Assembly (NCBI RefSeq): GCF_025252405.1
Contig: NZ_CP104307.1
Span: forward strand, 3,224,001 to 3,288,000
Direction of reading: 5' to 3'
Origin: Flavobacterium sp. TR2
GTDB lineage: Bacteria > Bacteroidota > Bacteroidia > Flavobacteriales > Flavobacteriaceae
Length of the DNA: 64,000 nt
The position numbers were made by a program, and so were the translations under genes. Under the pieces are notes generated by a model. It was not told where the DNA came from, ran no database searches, and saw nothing but the letters and a program-made list of their open reading frames with translations. Within the stretch, counting starts at the first letter, position 1. Every line of letters starts with the position of its first letter. Shown piece by piece: positions 60,430 to 64,000 of this stretch.

Positions 60430-60600
60430 ATGAAAACATTAACTCAACACATTCAAGAATCTTTAAACAATAAGTCAACAAAGAAAATTGAAGAAAAACC
60501 TGTTGAAGAAGATTTATCAGATATAATGAGAACCAATCCTGCAAAGGGAGGTGGACTAATGCGAGGGACTATAGGAGACAAGGAGGATAAAAAAGATTAA
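60430..60600 (+). CDS. Micro-protein of the MKTLxxHIQES type
   Basis: A 56-residue frame starting MKTLTQHIQESLNNKSTKKI, then an acidic middle (EEKPVEEDLSDIMR) and a Gly/Lys-rich end. It begins 18 bases after the transposase stop. Its N-terminus is shared with the broken frame at 63438-63551 (MKTLSNHIQES), which supports a real conserved start. The function is unknown; the repeated N-terminus could be a targeting or assembly tag. It overlaps the 3' end of the convergent gene at 60597 by four bases. Confidence 0.55.
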   Translation: MKTLTQHIQESLNNKSTKKIEEKPVEEDLSDIMRTNPAKGGGLMRGTIGDKEDKKD

Positions 60601-60989
60601 AATTTATTTCTATATTCAAATTTTCTTTTTAAATAATTTTTATCGATTTTAGAAATATGCTTCATGAATTTGGATATTTTATTCAAATCATCAAAGTTTT
60701 TATGAGTCATACTTACATCACTTAAAAATTCAATTTCATTAGATTGATATTTTAATCCTACATAAAATAAAATATCTTGATATTCAATATTGATTGTTAC
60801 AATATAAGAGTTCTCATCTTTATTATATTCTTTATTAAATTCATGAAATTTAAATAATCGTTTATTCTTATAATCATTGATTTGATTTTGAATATGATTT
60901 TCTATATGATTTAAGATTACTTGATTCATTTTCTTTTTAAAGTAAGGAATAAAGATACTTAAAAATTTATATAAACGAAGTTTAAACAT
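60597..60989 (-). CDS. Protein of unknown function (accessory region)
   Basis: A 130-residue frame, very rich in Lys, Ile, Asn and Phe, starting MFKLRLYKFLSIFIPYFKKK with a basic, moderately hydrophobic N-terminus that could touch the membrane. The remainder alternates strands and helices (SYIVTINIEYQDILFYVGLK). No motif is recognised. The strong AT bias sets it apart from genes left of 58.6 kb. A 22-base box upstream (61008-61029) is repeated before the micro-protein frame at 63551. Confidence 0.6.
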   Translation of the reverse strand: MFKLRLYKFLSIFIPYFKKKMNQVILNHIENHIQNQINDYKNKRLFKFHEFNKEYNKDENSYIVTINIEYQDILFYVGLKYQSNEIEFLSDVSMTHKNFDDLNKISKFMKHISKIDKNYLKRKFEYRNKF

Positions 60990-61007
60990 GATATAGCTGT
61001 TTTTGAT

Positions 61008-61029
61008 TATGTATAATTAAACAACAATC
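61008..61029 (-). promoter_or_regulatory. Shared upstream box, copy 1
   Basis: These 22 bases are identical to 63576-63597. Both copies lie 18-24 bases before a minus-strand ATG, and both starts follow the bases atatc. It is a likely promoter or translation element, but not of the TAnnTTTG type. Confidence 0.45.
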
Positions 61030-61086
61030 TGTTAACAAACAGTCAAAACATTGTTCCCTTTCATTTCTCCACGTTATCCTTTTTAA

Positions 61087-61299
61087 TTATTTTTGTATTG
61101 TAAAAATATTCGTGCTTAAATACGTTATTGCTAAATCTAAACTACCACCCTGAGGCTCAATAGCTTCTCGATTTAACAAGCCAATAATGTATGTGAGGTG
61201 CGCCGATATGGCGTGGCTTTGCATCATTGCTTGTTGAGGGTGTGGTAGCCCAGGATTTAGCTTGGTGTAAATGTCCACGCTTCTTTTTGCACTAAACAT
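61087..61299 (-). CDS. Small protein of unknown function (accessory region)
   Basis: A 70-residue frame MFSAKRSVDIYTKLNPGLPH..., with a second possible start at MMQSHAISAH (residues 25-26). It is helical and soluble-looking. Its start lies only 24 bases from the divergent start at 61324, leaving little room for two promoters, so one of the two genes is transcribed from within the other or one start is wrong. No family is recognised. Confidence 0.5.
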   Translation of the reverse strand: MFSAKRSVDIYTKLNPGLPHPQQAMMQSHAISAHLTYIIGLLNREAIEPQGGSLDLAITYLSTNIFTIQK

Positions 61300-61323
61300 T
61301 TATAAATCCTAACTACCACAAAA

Positions 61324-62241
61324 ATGAAAAAGCATTACCAAAAGTACTGCACGCATTTCGCGTACGCCATTATTTCCATTTCCACAATCTTATTTACTAC
61401 ACGGGCAGTCGGTCAAGAAAACAATTCGCTATTAATCACTGAAGACATCTGTAGATACATGAAAGAGAAAGATTTGAAATTGTTACAAATACTTCATGAC
61501 ACAATTATCGAGACTAAAAGACCTATAATTTTTCTCGGTAATAAAATCCTAAATGACGAAGAAATAGTAGGTACGTATTCCGCAATTCCAACTCCATATC
61601 TGTATGCTCGAAGAGATGATCGTCAAGGAAATTATATAGAAAATGAGTTAGTCGACAAAACGAAAGAATTTAATAACTATGGACTTTCAGAAATTGTTTT
61701 CTTCCTCTATAAAAACAACTCAACGAACAAATTATACGGAATAAGAGAAGAAAACTTAAAACTTCTTAAAGATTATGTCCAAGCTCAAGAAATGATAAAA
61801 ATTGTACAAAAATTGGGGTACAAGGTTTATGAGACGAATGAAACTTATTACGAGAACTACTATTACATTAAATCTAAAACTTGTGAAGTCAAACTGGATA
61901 ACTGGACTTACAATGAATTGAAAAAGAATCCATCGTACATAAATTCTTTGGATAATTACCAAATTAAACTAAAATCATTAGTTCAGCAAACCGTCCCGCA
62001 TTCAAAAAATCTTGACAAATATATTGGGCTTTATCGTATACAAAGAAACAAAATGTCAACTGCTAATATAAATGCTTGGAAAAATGCAACTACGCAAGCA
62101 CAAAAACTTAATAACCAAATTGCAAAGCTGGAAGAACAATATGCTGGCAATTACTCATTTACTCCGTTTGATAGGATGATGGGTTTGAGACAGCAATTTA
62201 CTGATAACTTGGGAGCTTCTAAGGGCGTTCTCGGGATGTAA
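61324..62241 (+). CDS. Secreted protein of unknown function with C-terminal coiled coil
   Basis: A 305-residue protein. Residues 1-30 form a signal peptide (ending TTRAVGQ). The middle is alpha/beta, with many Tyr and Asn residues (NETYYENYYYIKSKTCEV), and a Glu/Lys/Gln-rich helix with coiled-coil character lies near residues 255-285 (TTQAQKLNNQIAKLEEQYAG). It has no recognised domain. Similar architecture occurs in proteins of mobile elements of Bacteroidota, but I cannot name one. A bidirectional terminator follows. Confidence 0.68.
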   Translation: MKKHYQKYCTHFAYAIISISTILFTTRAVGQENNSLLITEDICRYMKEKDLKLLQILHDTIIETKRPIIFLGNKILNDEEIVGTYSAIPTPYLYARRDDRQGNYIENELVDKTKEFNNYGLSEIVFFLYKNNSTNKLYGIREENLKLLKDYVQAQEMIKIVQKLGYKVYETNETYYENYYYIKSKTCEVKLDNWTYNELKKNPSYINSLDNYQIKLKSLVQQTVPHSKNLDKYIGLYRIQRNKMSTANINAWKNATTQAQKLNNQIAKLEEQYAGNYSFTPFDRMMGLRQQFTDNLGASKGVLGM

Positions 62242-62243
62242 TA

Positions 62244-62282
62244 AAAGAAAAACCCTGCTTCATTAGAGCAGGGTTTCTTTTA
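62244..62282. terminator. Bidirectional terminator between convergent genes
   Basis: A 10-bp stem aaaccctgct/agcagggttt with a 7-base loop is flanked by A and T runs that extend it, serving both the secreted protein gene and the minus-strand pair. Confidence 0.8.
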
Positions 62283-62291
62283 TAAAATATT

Positions 62292-62621
62292 TTATTCTTC
62301 TTCAGTTTCTTCTAATTCAAGAATTCCATTTTCGCGAACGAAATATCCACCTTCTTTCCAATCTCTATTTTCTTCACACCATGCCAGTAAATCACCGATA
62401 AAACCGAAAATTACAGCTAATCCTGTTGCTTGCATGTAGTTAATCGATCCATCGACCTCTCTCATTTTTACAAGTCTTTTATGAAGAGCTTTATTTCCTT
62501 TTAATACAAAAGTAATTGAACTACCAACTTTTAATTGGCTATCAGGAATAACCTTCCCACTTTTTATAATATTAGCAACAATGAAAGCTGTGTCAACTGT
62601 TGGGTAGTAATTATCTCCCAT
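62292..62621 (-). CDS. Protein of unknown function (accessory pair, second gene)
   Basis: A 109-residue frame starting MGDNYYPTVDTAFIVANIIK, with a strand-rich front (SQLKVGSSITFVLKGNKALH) and one possible membrane or amphipathic helix (ATGLAVIFGFIGDLLAW), and an acidic end (LELEETEEE). It lies four bases after the gene upstream, so the two are one transcript. No family is recognised. Confidence 0.6.
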   Translation of the reverse strand: MGDNYYPTVDTAFIVANIIKSGKVIPDSQLKVGSSITFVLKGNKALHKRLVKMREVDGSINYMQATGLAVIFGFIGDLLAWCEENRDWKEGGYFVRENGILELEETEEE

Positions 62622-62625
62622 ACGC

Positions 62626-62997
62626 TTATGCCAGTTCTAATTTATGAGCAACTTGTTCACCAGTCTGCATTATATGATCATAAACAACATTTGTGGAATT
62701 AAATGACATAGAAATAAAATCCTTGTTTTGATCATTAAAACTCCAACCTAAGATTTTTAATTCTGATTCTAATCCTTTACCAAATTTTTCAGCGTTCAGA
62801 CAAAATAACTCAATAGATTCTTGTACAGCTATTTCTGCATCAACCTCATCTTTAGCAAAAGTTTTCATCCCTAATAAAGGAATTTCAACAGCAAAAATAT
62901 CGTCCTCTCCTTGTTTATCCCAGATAGGCATAACAACAGAGACTGATGCTAATTTGCCATCTTTTCTTACTATGTCTATGTTTGCTTCTTGATTCAT
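62626..62997 (-). CDS. Protein of unknown function (accessory pair, first gene)
   Basis: A 123-residue soluble protein; I choose the ATG at 62997 (MNQEANIDIVRKDGKLASVS) over a start 87 bases upstream, which would add a low-complexity tail. The body has beta-strands and a helix with QESIELFCLNAEKFGKGLES, then LGWSFNDQNKDFISMSF. It looks like a small single-domain protein produced with the downstream gene. Function unknown. A -7 box (TATATTTG) lies 135 bases upstream. Confidence 0.6.
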   Translation of the reverse strand: MNQEANIDIVRKDGKLASVSVVMPIWDKQGEDDIFAVEIPLLGMKTFAKDEVDAEIAVQESIELFCLNAEKFGKGLESELKILGWSFNDQNKDFISMSFNSTNVVYDHIMQTGEQVAHKLELA

Positions 62998-63117
62998 CTT
63001 TTTTGATTTAAATGTTATTTGGTTGTTTTGGAATGGTTTTTGGCTGTGTTTACGGTTTTCCGTATTCAAAAGTAATAATGACATAAAAAAATATGTTATA
63101 TAATTTTACTTTTTTAT

Positions 63118-63167
63118 TACAATTTACATTGCAAATATAGCAACAAATCGTTACAATTTACACATTG
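63118..63167 (-). promoter_or_regulatory. Probable promoter region of the accessory pair with direct repeats
   Basis: The minus-strand -7 box TATATTTG (63132-63139) is flanked by two copies of ttacaatttaca (63118-63129 and 63151-63162), 33 bases apart, followed by ttg or cattg. The repeats could be binding sites for a repressor. Confidence 0.42.
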
Positions 63168-63182
63168 TGAAGAAATGAACAT

Positions 63183-63234
63183 TACTGAAGTTTTTTATCT
63201 TCGAACGAATGTTCGAAGATAAAAAACTTCAGTA
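63183..63234. repeat. Perfect 24-bp inverted repeat
   Basis: Arms at 63183-63206 and 63211-63234 are exactly complementary, with a 4-base spacer (gaat). Neither side ends in a T run as a terminator would. No gene overlaps it. Confidence 0.92.
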
Positions 63235-63299
63235 TCATGCAACAAAAGTATTATTAAAATTCGAATAAAACAAGTCAATTCAATAAATTTTAGTCTTAT

Positions 63300-63425
63300 T
63301 GTAGATAGTTAAATGCAAATTTCGGTATAAAATTCCGAAGAAAAAATTTGCTGTAAAGAAATTGAACACATTTGCAAGGTGAAAATTAGAGACTATAGGC
63401 CGTCTGCACCACCAGACGGTTTTTC
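63300..63425 (+). ncRNA. Candidate structured small RNA
   Basis: Between 63320 and 63360 an outer stem (gcaaattt with aaatttgc) encloses an inner stem (ttcgg with ccgaa), and 40 bases later a terminator (63400-63424) ends the region. No reading frame of note is present on the plus strand. No consensus promoter was identified, so this is a proposal. Confidence 0.35.
63400..63424 (+). terminator. Terminator of the candidate small RNA
   Basis: A 7-bp GC-rich stem ccgtctg/cagacgg with a 6-base loop and five T. Confidence 0.78.
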
Positions 63426-63437
63426 TTTTTCCGCAGA

Positions 63438-63551
63438 TTAATCTTCGTTAACAACTTCTTTCTTGTTGTCAAGCTGATTCTCTAAAACTGTTTATTGTTC
63501 TTCTTTTACAGGTGCAAAACTTTCTTGAATGTGATTTGAAAGTGTTTTCAT
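63438..63551 (-). pseudogene. Micro-protein of the MKTLxxHIQES type, interrupted
   Basis: From the ATG at 63551 the frame reads MKTLSNHIQESFAPVKEEQ, meets TAA at 63492-63494, and continues open as TVLENQLDNKKEVVNED to a second TAA. The front matches the micro-protein at 60430. Either the 19-residue form is functional or the gene is broken by a stop. A 22-base box shared with the gene at 60989 lies 24 bases upstream. Confidence 0.5.
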
Positions 63552-63575
63552 GATATCTTTGTTTAAGTTATATAG

Positions 63576-63597
63576 TATGTATAATTAAACAACAATC
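63576..63597 (-). promoter_or_regulatory. Shared upstream box, copy 2
   Basis: Identical to 61008-61029 over 22 bases; see that entry. Confidence 0.45.
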
Positions 63598-63815
63598 AAC
63601 AGGTTAAATCATTTCTCATGCAAATGTATATCCTAAGTAAAGAAGAAAAGAATTTTTATTATGGTGTTTTCAGTAGTTTCAGGAATCTTATTGTTTAGTT
63701 TTTAAATACGAAAACAGGAAGATTGATTGCAAAAAAAGCGATGAATGAAAATTGGATATGACTAATAAAATATGTTATAAAGTAATATAATATATTACTG
63801 AATTGTATTTTTAAT

Positions 63816-63823
63816 TACTTTTG
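63816..63823 (+). promoter_or_regulatory. Possible promoter box facing the micro-peptide gene
   Basis: TACTTTTG fits the -7 box. A transcript starting near 63830 would run antisense through the terminator and the 3' end of the micro-peptide gene at 63876-63974. No well-spaced TTG was found. Confidence 0.3.
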
Positions 63824-63828
63824 TACCA

Positions 63829-63868
63829 TAGAAAAAACCACCAGAACCTGAAAAGAAGTCTAGTGGTT
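63829..63868 (-). terminator. Terminator of the micro-peptide transcript
   Basis: A stem of about 10 bp (aaccac-agaa type, one G-T pair) is followed on the minus strand by six T. It lies just past the stop of the micro-peptide frame at 63876. Confidence 0.62.
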
Positions 63869-63875
63869 AAAAAGA

Positions 63876-63974
63876 TTATTTTTTGCATGCCAAGATAAGT
63901 TTTCTAACTTCCTTGACAAGGTGGGCTGCCTGAGACAATATCAAAGCCCCGCATAATGATAATAGTATTTTCAT
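63876..63974 (-). CDS. Hydrophobic micro-peptide (32 residues)
   Basis: A frame starting MKILLSLCGALILSQAAHLV and ending with a Lys/Arg-rich tail (KEVRKLILACKK). It is one hydrophobic helix plus a basic end, the shape of type I toxin peptides or small membrane regulators. A terminator follows directly, and a possible antisense promoter faces it. Its promoter would lie at or beyond the window edge. Reality as a gene is moderately likely; function is unknown. Confidence 0.42.
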   Translation of the reverse strand: MKILLSLCGALILSQAAHLVKEVRKLILACKK

Positions 63975-64000
63975 CACAACGAAAATAATTGGGATTGATT

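Overview
The window looks like a chromosomal segment of a Flavobacterium-type organism (Bacteroidota, Flavobacteriaceae). It is AT-rich, with few Shine-Dalgarno-like sites. Several promoters match the Bacteroidota form TTG-N17-19-TAnnTTTG. It carries a SusC/SusD pair, a secreted protein with STN and carboxypeptidase-regulatory-like domains, many SPII lipoproteins, and small intergenic hairpin repeats. No rRNA, tRNA or CRISPR array was seen.

Layout. 1-0.4 kb: the start of a Crp/Fnr regulator. 0.8-7.4 kb: an RND efflux operon on the minus strand (adaptor, pump, outer-membrane lipoprotein). 7.6-10.5 kb: a REP-associated tyrosine transposase (RAYT) amid at least ten copies of its own palindromic repeat, which bracket two small unknown genes. 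10.5-16.2 kb: a TPR lipoprotein and the oxidative pentose-phosphate genes (gnd, zwf, pgl). 16.6-21.6 kb: a repeat-containing surface protein, an HxlR/SDR divergent pair and a universal stress protein. 22.2-31.3 kb: FabH, a LytS/LytTR two-component pair and a second, complete RND efflux operon. 32.7-36.4 kb: a quinone/electrophile detoxification group (ring-cleaving dioxygenase, cupin, carboxylesterase, GNAT, alpha/beta hydrolase); two promoters in it share one palindrome at identical spacing. 36.8-42.6 kb: a probable copper-acquisition cluster (small Cys-containing membrane protein, YtkA-like lipoprotein, TonB-dependent receptor, MbnP-like lipoprotein, MbnH-like di-heme enzyme). 42.7-46.8 kb: small genes and a monooxygenase fused to a DnaJ-like zinc finger. 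46.9-47.7 kb: a higher-order tandem repeat. 47.9-52.9 kb: a SusC/SusD pair with a long leader carrying micro-ORFs. 53.2-58.6 kb: a siderophore-interacting protein, an MFS exporter, two AraC regulators and an NAD(P)-binding protein. 58.9-64 kb: a visibly different, more AT-rich accessory region with an IS1595-type transposase, unknown small genes, two related micro-proteins, a perfect 24-bp inverted repeat, and terminator-ended candidate RNAs.

Working together. Two tripartite pumps, the MhqO-like group, HxlR/SDR and USP form a defence and stress theme. The MbnP/MbnH-like set, SusCD and SIP/MFS pairs form a nutrient and metal uptake theme. The most unusual structures are the RAYT/REP locus, the paired palindrome promoters, the SusCD leader, and the right-hand accessory region.
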